DNA from: Fidelibacterota bacterium
GTDB taxonomy: Bacteria; Marinisomatota; Marinisomatia; Marinisomatales; TCS55
Assembly (NCBI GenBank): GCA_002717765.1
Contig: PBCB01000021.1
Location: 18,146-23,899 of the forward strand
DNA length: 5,754 bases
Direction of reading: 5' to 3'
The first letter of the stretch is position 1, and each line of letters begins with the position of its first letter. Positions 1 to 5,754 of the stretch are shown one piece after another. The position numbers and the translations under genes are program-made. The notes under the pieces are model-generated. The model had not been told where the DNA came from. It did no database searches and saw only the letters and a program-made list of their open reading frames with translations.

Positions 1-1325
1 GTTATTAAATTTGATATATATCCAATATCCTGAGCCCCATCAGCTTCTTCTATATCTATCCCTTTTGCTTCAATATTTGCATTTATTTTATAATCAGAAA
101 TATTTTCATTAATTCTATTTTCATCAATATGCCAAATCAATAATCCAGATGCTGGCAAACCTATGTTATAATTATTTATGCTTCTTACTACACCATATTC
201 GTCTTTATTAATACCGGTAGAATCAAACAGCACTGTCACATAATTAGGATAGCTATTGGTGCTTTCCCATACTTTTAAACGGGCTGAATCAATACCTACA
301 CCATATCTAAACCAATTATTTCTATTTTCAATTAAGAAATACTCGCTTTCGCTTAATGGGATTTTTGCAATACTATTTTGTTTTCCATTAATTAGCGATA
401 TTTCTTGAGGATTTTTATAAACTTCCGGTAATTCCCAACCTGCATAAATCCTAGTCCAGGGATTTGGGATTGATGGAACAATTCCTCTTCCATTATTTGA
501 ACCTTGATCCATTAATCCAAAAATACCAACTCCAGATTGTCCAGTTTCAATTTGCCATAAGGGCGGTAGGCCCACTGCAAAACCTATCATGAGTGCCCAA
601 GTACCTGTAATGCTATATTGTAAATCACACGGCTCAGTTAAAATATCAAATATAGCTGAATCCATAAGTGGATGATTTTGTGATTCCGGTAGGATAATTC
701 CTTTATATATAGATGATGCTCCTGTGATAATAGGGCCCTTCAGGTGAGTTAAAACCATTTCCTTATCGATAAAAGTAGAGGGTATATCTTCAGGCGTTGG
801 GTCTAAAAATGGTAAATTAAAATCTTGTCCTAGACCAGGGTGAATAACTGCAATTAGATCAAAATTATTAAAATCAATCTGATCAATATTATATGCTTTC
901 TCTATTGCATCTTTAAGAAGGGTTGTAATTCGATATTCATGCTCATTTTCTTTACCGAGTTCATTATAATAATTCATGGATTTACTAAGTTTATAGCTTG
1001 ATGTATTTTTACTTGGGTAAATTTTTGATGCTTCTACATCAATTCCAAAATTACCATGTGAAACTTTTTTGAAATAATTATTGACAGCTAATATATGTGA
1101 TGAAAAATAATTCTTATCATGCGGTGGTGGGTCAATCAGATATTTACCACAAATATCTGATGAAGTTAATAAATAGTCTCCATTGCCGGTAAACCCTGGG
1201 TAAACAGTTTTCTCAAAAGAAATACGAATAAAAGCAATTTTAAGATCACCAGTTATTTGAGCGCTAGCTGAACTCAATAAAAATAATGTAGTAACAGCTG
1301 CGAGTATGCAACTGAAAAATTTCAT
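1..1325 (-). CDS. M6-peptidase-like secreted protein lacking HExxH (C-terminus outside window)
   Basis: The frame is open for 441 codons from the ATG at 1323-1325 to the window edge, so the C-terminus is missing. Residues 1-22 form a Sec signal peptide (MKFF start, hydrophobic core, cleavage after S-A-S-A). The mature part resembles the M6 (immune inhibitor A-like) family: DPPPHDK at 65-71, H162-P-G-x-G-Q-D, LDPTPEDIPS at 174-183, a GLP segment at 252-254, GLMDQGS at 270-276, AGWE at 295-298, GLLIWHIDE at 394-402 and a GIDIEEADG block at 422-430. Where active members carry HEFGHxLGLPDL, this protein reads LMIGFAVGLPPL (245-256). Both zinc histidines and the catalytic Glu are therefore absent, and no other HExxH occurs in the visible part. 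It is likely exported and non-proteolytic, perhaps structural or binding. It starts 14 nt after the PorV/PorQ-like stop and is probably co-transcribed; its upstream sequence has only a weak SD. The family call is from recalled motifs, not a search. Confidence 0.8.
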   Translation of the reverse strand, partial: MKFFSCILAAVTTLFLLSSASAQITGDLKIAFIRISFEKTVYPGFTGNGDYLLTSSDICGKYLIDPPPHDKNYFSSHILAVNNYFKKVSHGNFGIDVEASKIYPSKNTSSYKLSKSMNYYNELGKENEHEYRITTLLKDAIEKAYNIDQIDFNNFDLIAVIHPGLGQDFNLPFLDPTPEDIPSTFIDKEMVLTHLKGPIITGASSIYKGIILPESQNHPLMDSAIFDILTEPCDLQYSITGTWALMIGFAVGLPPLWQIETGQSGVGIFGLMDQGSNNGRGIVPSIPNPWTRIYAGWELPEVYKNPQEISLINGKQNSIAKIPLSESEYFLIENRNNWFRYGVGIDSARLKVWESTNSYPNYVTVLFDSTGINKDEYGVVRSINNYNIGLPASGLLIWHIDENRINENISDYKINANIEAKGIDIEEADGAQDIGYISNLI

Positions 1326-1339
1326 CAAAATCTCTAGGA

Positions 1340-2701
1340 TTAAAATTGCATATTCATCGAAAAGCGCATAGTATTGGTCAATGGATGACCAACGGCTCCT
1401 GATGTATATCCGAAATCAAAACCATAATTTGAGAAACGAAAACCTACACCAAATGTAGGATTAGAAATTTTTCCAGTTTTGTCAAAATAATATCCTGTTC
1501 GAAGAGCAAAATAGGATGAATACCAAAATTCCATACCTAAATTATGGACAAGCTTATCCAATTCATCTTGTATGGATCTATCTTTTGCAGATCCAACTTC
1601 CTTTTGTCCCCATTCATTATAATTGCCCCAATTACTATCACCAAATACAGCGCCATACTTAGTTGCTGTATTAATCATTTCATCAGCATCTCTTGAACCG
1701 TTGCCATTGGCATCACCTGCCCATTCCCAGCCACCTATAATACGATCAGAGTCTTCTCCAGGTGGTGCCCTGTCTATATCACCCCCAAGCAACCAATCAT
1801 CAACCCAAGATGTAAATATAGCTTTATAAAGCGGGTCTTTATGCGCGATCTCTATTTTGCCATTTTTATTATAATCATTATTTTTTAAACTGACTTTACC
1901 ATTTTTATCGTATCCTCCAACCGCACCATCACCATCCCAATCCATATCAGGATATGAAGATACCAATAGCTTATCAACATCATAAACTAGAGTAAAACTA
2001 TTTTGCTCATTTTCAAAAGCTTTATAGGCTAAACCAAAAGTTAAATTGGTTGGCTGAGGATCAGCTTGATCTGGATCAATAAACGATACTTTTGGTCCAA
2101 CATTAGTCATTGTTACACCCATATCAAGCTGTGGAGTTAACCACCCTTTTTTCATATACCCTAAATCAAATCCAAAATCAGTTGAAGTGCCTTTGCCTTT
2201 TTCCGAACCAGTACCTAGTTCGACCAAGTGTTGGTACGAAAGTTTAGCACTCATACCGAAAGAAGAAGAAGGTGACAATTGTGTACTATAAGACATTGCA
2301 GCAGCCATCATATATGAGGTAAATGTGCCTTGATATTGTGCATATTCATCCATGCGAACTTGTTCACCTAAATTAAGATAAATTAAATGCCCACCTAAAG
2401 TTCCTAACGTAGGAAATTGCTTACGAAAACCTAAAAATTCATAATACATATCATCAGCTAAGCTAGGTAACCAATTCACATGCATTACCGCTAGTTCTGA
2501 TCCTTCTTGAAATGCTAATCCAGCAGGATTCCAATAACTAGCATATGCATCATTCGCTACTGCAACCTGAGCCTCTCCCATACCTCCGGCTCGTGCACCA
2601 GGGGATATCAGGAGAAAAATTGCACCTGCATCACTTTGAGCATTAATTGACGGACTACTGAAGAACAGAAGAGCCGCCACAATTGAAAATATACGTTTCA
2701 T
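1340..2701 (-). CDS. PorV/PorQ-family outer-membrane beta-barrel protein with Ca-binding-like insertion
   Basis: This 453-aa protein has a signal peptide at 1-21 (MKRIF start, cleavage near S-I-N-A|Q). The family signature follows: a GARAGGMGEAQVA block at 36-48, then NDAYASYWNPAGLAF at 50-64. Alternating beta-strands and the terminal Phe (SMNMQF) fit an outer-membrane barrel related to FadL and to PorV/PorQ of the type IX secretion system. In that system PorV shuttles cargo to the attachment complex; whether this copy does so is unknown. Residues about 250-385 form a large hydrophilic insertion between strands. It is rich in Asp, Asn and Gly, with DWDGDG at 254-259, DYNKNGK at 276-282 and GDANGNGSRDADE at 329-341, which resemble EF-hand/dockerin-type calcium loops. 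A strong SD (GGGAGAGGA) lies 6 nt before the ATG and supports this start. The M6-like gene follows after 14 nt, suggesting one transcript. The family call is firm; the secretion role is inferred. Confidence 0.88.
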   Translation of the reverse strand: MKRIFSIVAALLFFSSPSINAQSDAGAIFLLISPGARAGGMGEAQVAVANDAYASYWNPAGLAFQEGSELAVMHVNWLPSLADDMYYEFLGFRKQFPTLGTLGGHLIYLNLGEQVRMDEYAQYQGTFTSYMMAAAMSYSTQLSPSSSFGMSAKLSYQHLVELGTGSEKGKGTSTDFGFDLGYMKKGWLTPQLDMGVTMTNVGPKVSFIDPDQADPQPTNLTFGLAYKAFENEQNSFTLVYDVDKLLVSSYPDMDWDGDGAVGGYDKNGKVSLKNNDYNKNGKIEIAHKDPLYKAIFTSWVDDWLLGGDIDRAPPGEDSDRIIGGWEWAGDANGNGSRDADEMINTATKYGAVFGDSNWGNYNEWGQKEVGSAKDRSIQDELDKLVHNLGMEFWYSSYFALRTGYYFDKTGKISNPTFGVGFRFSNYGFDFGYTSGAVGHPLTNTMRFSMNMQF

Positions 2702-2707
2702 AAAAAG

Positions 2708-2716
2708 TCCTCTCCC
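2708..2716 (-). promoter_or_regulatory. Strong Shine-Dalgarno site of the PorV/PorQ-like gene
   Basis: On the minus strand GGGAGAGGA stands 6 nt upstream of the ATG at 2699-2701. It is the best match to an anti-SD complement seen before any gene here and fixes the start codon. By contrast, the starts of the lipoprotein, TRAP permease and M6-like genes have no clear SD. Confidence 0.75.
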
Positions 2717-2731
2717 ACAATGGGATAATTA

Positions 2732-2760
2732 TGTTTATGTTTATCTGAGAAACGAATCAA
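2732..2760 (-). promoter_or_regulatory. Weak candidate sigma-70-type promoter for the PorV/M6-like pair
   Basis: In the 147-bp gap upstream of the PorV/PorQ-like gene, the minus strand has TTGATT (plus 2755-2760), a 17-nt spacer, then TAAACA (plus 2732-2737). The -35 match is fair and the -10 match only 3 of 6. A promoter is expected in this gap because it is the longest intergenic stretch and carries a good SD, but the exact site is a guess. The rest of the gap (2702-2848) holds no gene and no convincing terminator. Confidence 0.2.
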
Positions 2761-2848
2761 CCGTTAGCGTTATGTTAATGGCACTCCTGTAAATTTTTTA
2801 GAAATTAAACTTTTATTCTCTATTCAAGCAAGAAAATAGAATTATTTG

Positions 2849-4642
2849 TTAATTGGACGCCCAAGTAGATAAAATTGGTATATAAGTGACCGCTATCACA
2901 CTAATAAGCATGGCGATGAAGAATGGTATCGTTGACCGATATATTGTTGGCATATCCTCATCAAATCGATAAGCAGAAAGAAATAAATTCATACCTACAG
3001 GAGGTGTTAAAAAACCTAATTCTAAATTAGCAATAAAGATAATTGCTAAATGTATGGGGTCAATTCCAAAATAAGCACCTATAGGCGCAATTAGTGGAAC
3101 TGCAATAATTATTGCTGAAAAAATATCCATCATACATCCAATAGCAAGTAAAAAAACATTTAACATTATCAGGAAGACAAATTTTGAAGAAATATTTCCT
3201 TTAACCCAGTCTAGTAAATGCAGAGGAACTTGAGCATCAACCAAATAACTTGTCAACCCCATTGCTACGCCTAAAATTATTAAAACACCTCCAATTAACG
3301 TACCGCACTCTGAGCTAATACCAATTAACTGTTTCCAAGATATATCTCGATAAATAAAGACTTCAATAATCACAACATAAATAACTGTTATAGCTGCGGT
3401 TTCAACAAGAGTTGTATAGCCACCAAAAATACCAAATAAAATAAAAATTGGTATTACTATTTCCCATTTTGCATCTCTAAATGCAGATTTAATATTTTCT
3501 AATTTAAACTGATGTCGATTTATAGATTGCGAGCGACCTTGATAAACGGCCCATCCACTTACGATTATTACTCTTAATAATCCAGGTAGTAAACCTGCTA
3601 AAAAAACGCTTTTAACAGAAATACCAGCTGTAAGTGCGTAGAGAATCAATGGAAGACTTGGAGGAAATAATAAGCCTAATGAACCTGCAACAGTTACTAA
3701 GCCAAGTGAAAATGTTTTTGAATAGCCTTCTTTAATTAATAGAGGTAAAAATAAACCACCTAGCGCTAAAATTGTTACCCCCGAACCACCGGTTAAGGCC
3801 GTAAAAAAACCACATAAGAGAACCAAAACAACCGGAGTGCCACCTGGTATCCATCCAAAAAATGAGCGAAATAACTTAACAAGACGTTCAGATGCATTAC
3901 TCTCAGCAAGGATATAACCTGCTAAGGTAAATAATGGTATTGTAGGTAATGTAGGTGAAACTACAATCCGATAAGCTTCTGCAGAAATAGCTGATAAAGG
4001 AGTCCAATCTCTCCAGAAGAATAATACAGCTAACCCTCCAAGACCTATAAAAATAGGAGCGCCTCTATAAAGTGAAAAAAATAAAAAGATTACAACAAAA
4101 ATAATGGGTAAAGAACTCTCTCTAAAAAGATCAAAAGAAAACAAGAAATAAAGTAAAAGTAAAGTTATTAGTACATAAAAACGAGGAATCCATTTATCAT
4201 AGGAATTTTGAAGCATATGAATAGCAATGAGAAGAAAACCTAAAGGCATAATAAGCATTGCTCCCCACCTTGGAAATAATGGATGTATATTGAATGGATA
4301 TGCTTTCTCAATTTTAATCAAATCCCAGGCTCCATATGCAAGACAAAGCACCACAAAAATAGATACAGTTTTAGCTATATAATTTTTCCAATCAATACTC
4401 TCTTCCAAACTAAATAGTGGAGTGGACGTAAGAGAGAGCAATCTATTTCTACGTGCAGCAATTACAGCGCCAGCAAAGCCTATCCATAATGTTAAATGCT
4501 GTACTAAAACTGAAGAGGCTGTAATAGCAGTACCTCCAAAAATTCTAGCAACAACTTCAACTGAAGGTAGGAGAACAAGAAAAAATGATACTGCTAGAGT
4601 AAAATATTTTTCAAATATATTTATATATGAATAGTTTTTCAT
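2849..4642 (-). CDS. TRAP transporter fused permease (DctQ-DctM type)
   Basis: This 597-aa inner-membrane protein combines the small and large subunits of a tripartite ATP-independent periplasmic (TRAP) transporter, which uses a sodium gradient to import organic acids delivered by a binding protein. Residues 1-150 are DctQ-like, with about four helices and the typical QHLTLWIGFAGA...ARRNRLLSL pattern at 48-71. Residues 155-192 are very hydrophobic and likely hold the linking helix. From about 195 onward it is DctM-like: LYRGAPIFIG at 191-200, PLFTLAGYILAES at 236-248, GGSGVT at 285-290 (equivalent to the sodium-site S-G-S region), LLFPPS at 324-329, and ELGFLTPPVGMNLF at 541-554. The total length fits a fused QM protein. 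The ATG lies 1 nt after the stop of the upstream lipoprotein (TAA-T-ATG on the minus strand), so translation is probably coupled; no clear SD is seen. The substrate cannot be told. No DctP or TAXI binding protein is present in the window. Confidence 0.93.
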   Translation of the reverse strand: MKNYSYINIFEKYFTLAVSFFLVLLPSVEVVARIFGGTAITASSVLVQHLTLWIGFAGAVIAARRNRLLSLTSTPLFSLEESIDWKNYIAKTVSIFVVLCLAYGAWDLIKIEKAYPFNIHPLFPRWGAMLIMPLGFLLIAIHMLQNSYDKWIPRFYVLITLLLLYFLFSFDLFRESSLPIIFVVIFLFFSLYRGAPIFIGLGGLAVLFFWRDWTPLSAISAEAYRIVVSPTLPTIPLFTLAGYILAESNASERLVKLFRSFFGWIPGGTPVVLVLLCGFFTALTGGSGVTILALGGLFLPLLIKEGYSKTFSLGLVTVAGSLGLLFPPSLPLILYALTAGISVKSVFLAGLLPGLLRVIIVSGWAVYQGRSQSINRHQFKLENIKSAFRDAKWEIVIPIFILFGIFGGYTTLVETAAITVIYVVIIEVFIYRDISWKQLIGISSECGTLIGGVLIILGVAMGLTSYLVDAQVPLHLLDWVKGNISSKFVFLIMLNVFLLAIGCMMDIFSAIIIAVPLIAPIGAYFGIDPIHLAIIFIANLELGFLTPPVGMNLFLSAYRFDEDMPTIYRSTIPFFIAMLISVIAVTYIPILSTWASN

Positions 4643-4643
4643 A

Positions 4644-5480
4644 TTACTTGTTCAGTTTGATTACAAAATTAATAGCATTATAATTATTATCTGGAAGAAC
4701 TTTTGGTAAATTAAACTTACTATCAGTCATTAGGGAATAAATAAGAATATCACCAGATCTAATCTTTTCCAAAGTGTTTAATTTCCATTCATGTCCTATT
4801 TCATCAAACCTACCAGGATAAGCTTGAGCACCTAAGATACTAGTTAGCGCCCAATAAAAATATTCAACAATCATACAATCGTAAGTACAGGTAATATCAT
4901 CATAACTATACCATGCATTTAATGGATATTGTGAAGGAGGATTTAGAAAATATCCTCCTCTTGCTATATCCATTGCATTTGCAATAAGAGACCCTCTCAC
5001 TTCTCTAAGCTCATCATATACTTGAGAAAAACCCTCATGTGTAATTAAATGAAGTACCTCTTCTAGGGTTGCATCAAACCGTCTATTAGTAGAGTTTTTA
5101 TCAAATGAAGGGATAGTTTCTTCATCAAATAAGGCTTGAGCATTTTCAGGAAAGTCGTATTTACCAGACCTCCAAGCGCTCTCAGCTTCATTCTCATTAT
5201 TAAACATAACCAAAGTTGCTTTTCGGGAAATTAACATATCATGAACTAATTTGTTATCAACAACTCCATCCTCATCATTATCTAAATACTGAGCCATAAT
5301 TTTTGCAGCATGAATTATCTTTTCATCAGCAGTTGAATTAGTTGCTAATATGTCTAAATCAAATACAGTAATACTTTTAAAAAATAATTTAGAATGATCT
5401 TGAGGTTTTTCTTTTTGACAAGAAGAATAGAATAGAATAAATACTATTAAAAATAAAAACTTTAATAACTTTGAATACAT
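4644..5480 (-). CDS. Putative lipoprotein with EF-hand-like loop and EExxHxxxH cluster, function unknown
   Basis: I do not recognise a named family for this 278-aa protein. It begins MYSKLLKF, followed by a hydrophobic stretch to about residue 18 and then Y-S-S-C21, a passable lipobox, so it is probably a lipid-anchored exported protein. Residues 67-75 (DNDEDGVVD) match an EF-hand/dockerin-type calcium loop with D at positions 1, 3, 5 and 9. Residues 140-151 read EEVLHLITHEGF; H144, H148 and nearby Glu could bind a metal, but this is not HExxH and no peptidase family is claimed. Further distinctive blocks are NAMDIARGG (168-176), NAWYSYDD (188-195), a C198/C202 pair (C-T-Y-D-C), EYFYWALTS (206-214) and GHEWKLNT (229-236), which look like conserved catalytic or folding elements. 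The gene sits 1 nt upstream of the TRAP permease and 36 nt downstream of a tRNA, so it may be an accessory to that transporter. There is no SD; an AT hairpin precedes the ATG. Confidence 0.8.
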   Translation of the reverse strand: MYSKLLKFLFLIVFILFYSSCQKEKPQDHSKLFFKSITVFDLDILATNSTADEKIIHAAKIMAQYLDNDEDGVVDNKLVHDMLISRKATLVMFNNENEAESAWRSGKYDFPENAQALFDEETIPSFDKNSTNRRFDATLEEVLHLITHEGFSQVYDELREVRGSLIANAMDIARGGYFLNPPSQYPLNAWYSYDDITCTYDCMIVEYFYWALTSILGAQAYPGRFDEIGHEWKLNTLEKIRSGDILIYSLMTDSKFNLPKVLPDNNYNAINFVIKLNK

Positions 5481-5488
5481 ATACTAAA

Positions 5489-5512
5489 ATTACAAAATAT
5501 TATTTTTGTAAT
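5489..5512 (-). terminator. AT-rich 9-bp perfect hairpin between tRNA-Ser and the lipoprotein gene
   Basis: On the minus strand ATTACAAAA, a 6-nt loop (ATAATA) and TTTTGTAAT form a perfect 9-bp stem with one G-C pair. It begins 4 nt after the tRNA discriminator base and ends 8 nt before the lipoprotein ATG. The bases after it (TTTAGTAT) are U-rich but not a proper U-run. It could be a weak terminator or processing signal for the tRNA, or a leader hairpin that limits ribosome access to the next gene. The low GC makes strong termination doubtful. Confidence 0.35.
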
Positions 5513-5516
5513 CTAG

Positions 5517-5601
5517 CGGAGAGGACAGGATTCGAACCTGCGAGGGCGTGAACCCAACTCGCGTTCCAGGCGAGCGCCTTAAACCACTCGGCCACCTCTC
5601 C
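5517..5601 (-). tRNA. tRNA-Ser (anticodon GGA)
   Basis: The minus strand folds as a class II tRNA. The 7-bp acceptor stem pairs GGAGAGG with CCTCTCC, the D-arm is GCC...GGC, and the anticodon stem CTCGC/GCGAG encloses the loop CTGGAAC, giving anticodon GGA, which reads UCC and UCU. A long variable arm (GGG...CCC) is typical of serine. The T-arm has a 5-bp stem GCAGG/CCTGT around TTCGAAT. The discriminator base is G, as expected for serine. The 3' CCA is not encoded, so it must be added by nucleotidyltransferase. The tRNA begins 9 nt after the stop of the upstream gene, across a run of seven T, and may be co-transcribed with it. Confidence 0.97.
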
Positions 5602-5610
5602 AGAAAAAAA

Positions 5611-5754
5611 TTATTTAGATTCTTGCTCCTCAGCAGGTGTTTCTTCTTCTTTTGGTGCTTCTTCTTCAGCTGGTGCTTCTTCTTCAGTTGGTGCTTCTTC
5701 CTCTTTTGGAGCTTCTTCTTCCTCTGGAACTTCTTCCTCAGCTGGAGCTTCTTC
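5611..5754 (-). CDS. C-terminal tail of an unidentified gene, acidic Glu/Ala/Pro repeat (5' end outside window)
   Basis: The frame is open from the window edge to TAA (plus 5611-5613) and gives 47 residues. They are almost entirely a hexapeptide repeat x-E-E-E-A-P, ending in E-Q-E-S-K. The x position varies (A, E, K, T, A, K), and one copy has V and one has T in place of A. No folded domain is visible, so the product cannot be named. Acidic Ala/Pro/Glu tails of this kind occur on some ribosomal proteins in FCB-group bacteria, such as S16, as well as on other soluble proteins; that is only a suggestion. It is on the same strand as the tRNA and stops 9 nt before it. The in-frame stop and regular codon-length repeat support real coding. 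Confidence 0.7.
   Translation of the reverse strand, partial: EEAPAEEEVPEEEEAPKEEEAPTEEEAPAEEEAPKEEETPAEEQESK
5639..5754 (-). repeat. 18-bp tandem repeat encoding x-E-E-E-A-P hexapeptides
   Basis: Read on the plus strand, an 18-bp unit like gcttcttcttcagctggt recurs in register at 5639, 5657, 5675, 5693, 5711 and 5729, with a partial copy at 5747 running off the window. A more degenerate copy lies at 5621-5638. Copies differ mainly at synonymous sites and at the variable first codon, so the repeat is under protein-level constraint or is not very recent. The 18-bp period keeps the frame, so gain or loss of copies would change tail length only. Confidence 0.85.

Noticed and set aside
923..937. 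H-E-Y-R-I in the M6-like protein as a zinc motif
   Set aside because: The fifth residue is Ile, not His, and it lies far before the GLP segment where the active site belongs.
1623..1829. 68-codon plus-strand open frame
   Set aside because: It lies wholly inside the PorV/PorQ-like gene on the other strand and its product is a Ser/Pro-rich low-complexity string with no recognisable features; it is an antisense shadow.
2761..2781. Inverted repeat CCGTTA...TAATGG with repeated GTTA
   Set aside because: On the transcribed minus strand the stem contains an A-C mismatch and no U-run follows; probably chance.
2820..2839. Possible terminator hairpin after the TRAP permease (CTATT...AATAG on the minus strand)
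   Set aside because: Only 5 bp with a 10-nt loop, low GC and no U-run after it; too weak to call.
4422..4634. 70-codon plus-strand open frame
   Set aside because: It is antisense to the N-terminal part of the TRAP permease, which has clear family motifs; no start context or domain supports it.
4644..5480. Lipoprotein as a DctP/TAXI-type TRAP binding protein
   Set aside because: It is shorter than typical binding proteins after the signal peptide and lacks the recognisable DctP or TAXI sequence pattern; its HxxxH and YWALTS blocks are not known from those families.
5639..5754. CRISPR-like regular repeat
   Set aside because: The 18-bp units are contiguous with no spacers and keep an open reading frame; this is a coding tandem repeat.

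Overview
The window looks like a piece of an AT-rich, Gram-negative chromosome from the Fibrobacteres-Chlorobi-Bacteroidetes (FCB) side of the tree. My best guess is a marine Marinimicrobia (SAR406)-like organism. This rests on a PorV/PorQ-family outer-membrane protein, an M6-family-like secreted protein of the kind often found in T9SS-bearing lineages, and a fused TRAP permease. The phylum is an inference; no marker gene here settles it.

Every supported gene lies on the minus strand, so transcription runs from high to low coordinates. In that order: (1) the last 47 codons of an unidentified gene (5611-5754) ending in an acidic x-E-E-E-A-P hexapeptide repeat; (2) a tRNA-Ser with anticodon GGA (5517-5601), starting 9 nt after that stop; (3) a perfect 9-bp AT-rich hairpin (5489-5512) between the tRNA and the next start; (4) a 278-aa putative lipoprotein (4644-5480) with an EF-hand-like loop and an EExxHxxxH cluster; (5) a 597-aa fused DctQ-DctM TRAP permease (2849-4642), starting 1 nt after the lipoprotein stop; (6) a 147-bp intergenic gap with the only strong Shine-Dalgarno sequence noted; (7) a 453-aa PorV/PorQ-family beta-barrel protein (1340-2701) with a Ca-binding-like Asp/Asn/Gly-rich insertion; (8) 14 nt later, an M6-peptidase-like secreted protein (1-1325) that runs off the window.

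There appear to be two functional pairs. The lipoprotein and TRAP permease are tightly coupled, but no TRAP substrate-binding protein is present in the window, so the lipoprotein may be an accessory of this transporter. The PorV/PorQ-like protein and the M6-like protein form a second, outer-membrane/secreted pair. The most striking observation is that the M6-like protein keeps the family scaffold but has L-M-I-G-F where HExxH should be, which makes it a probable pseudopeptidase. No mobile element, CRISPR array or plasmid-type feature was seen.
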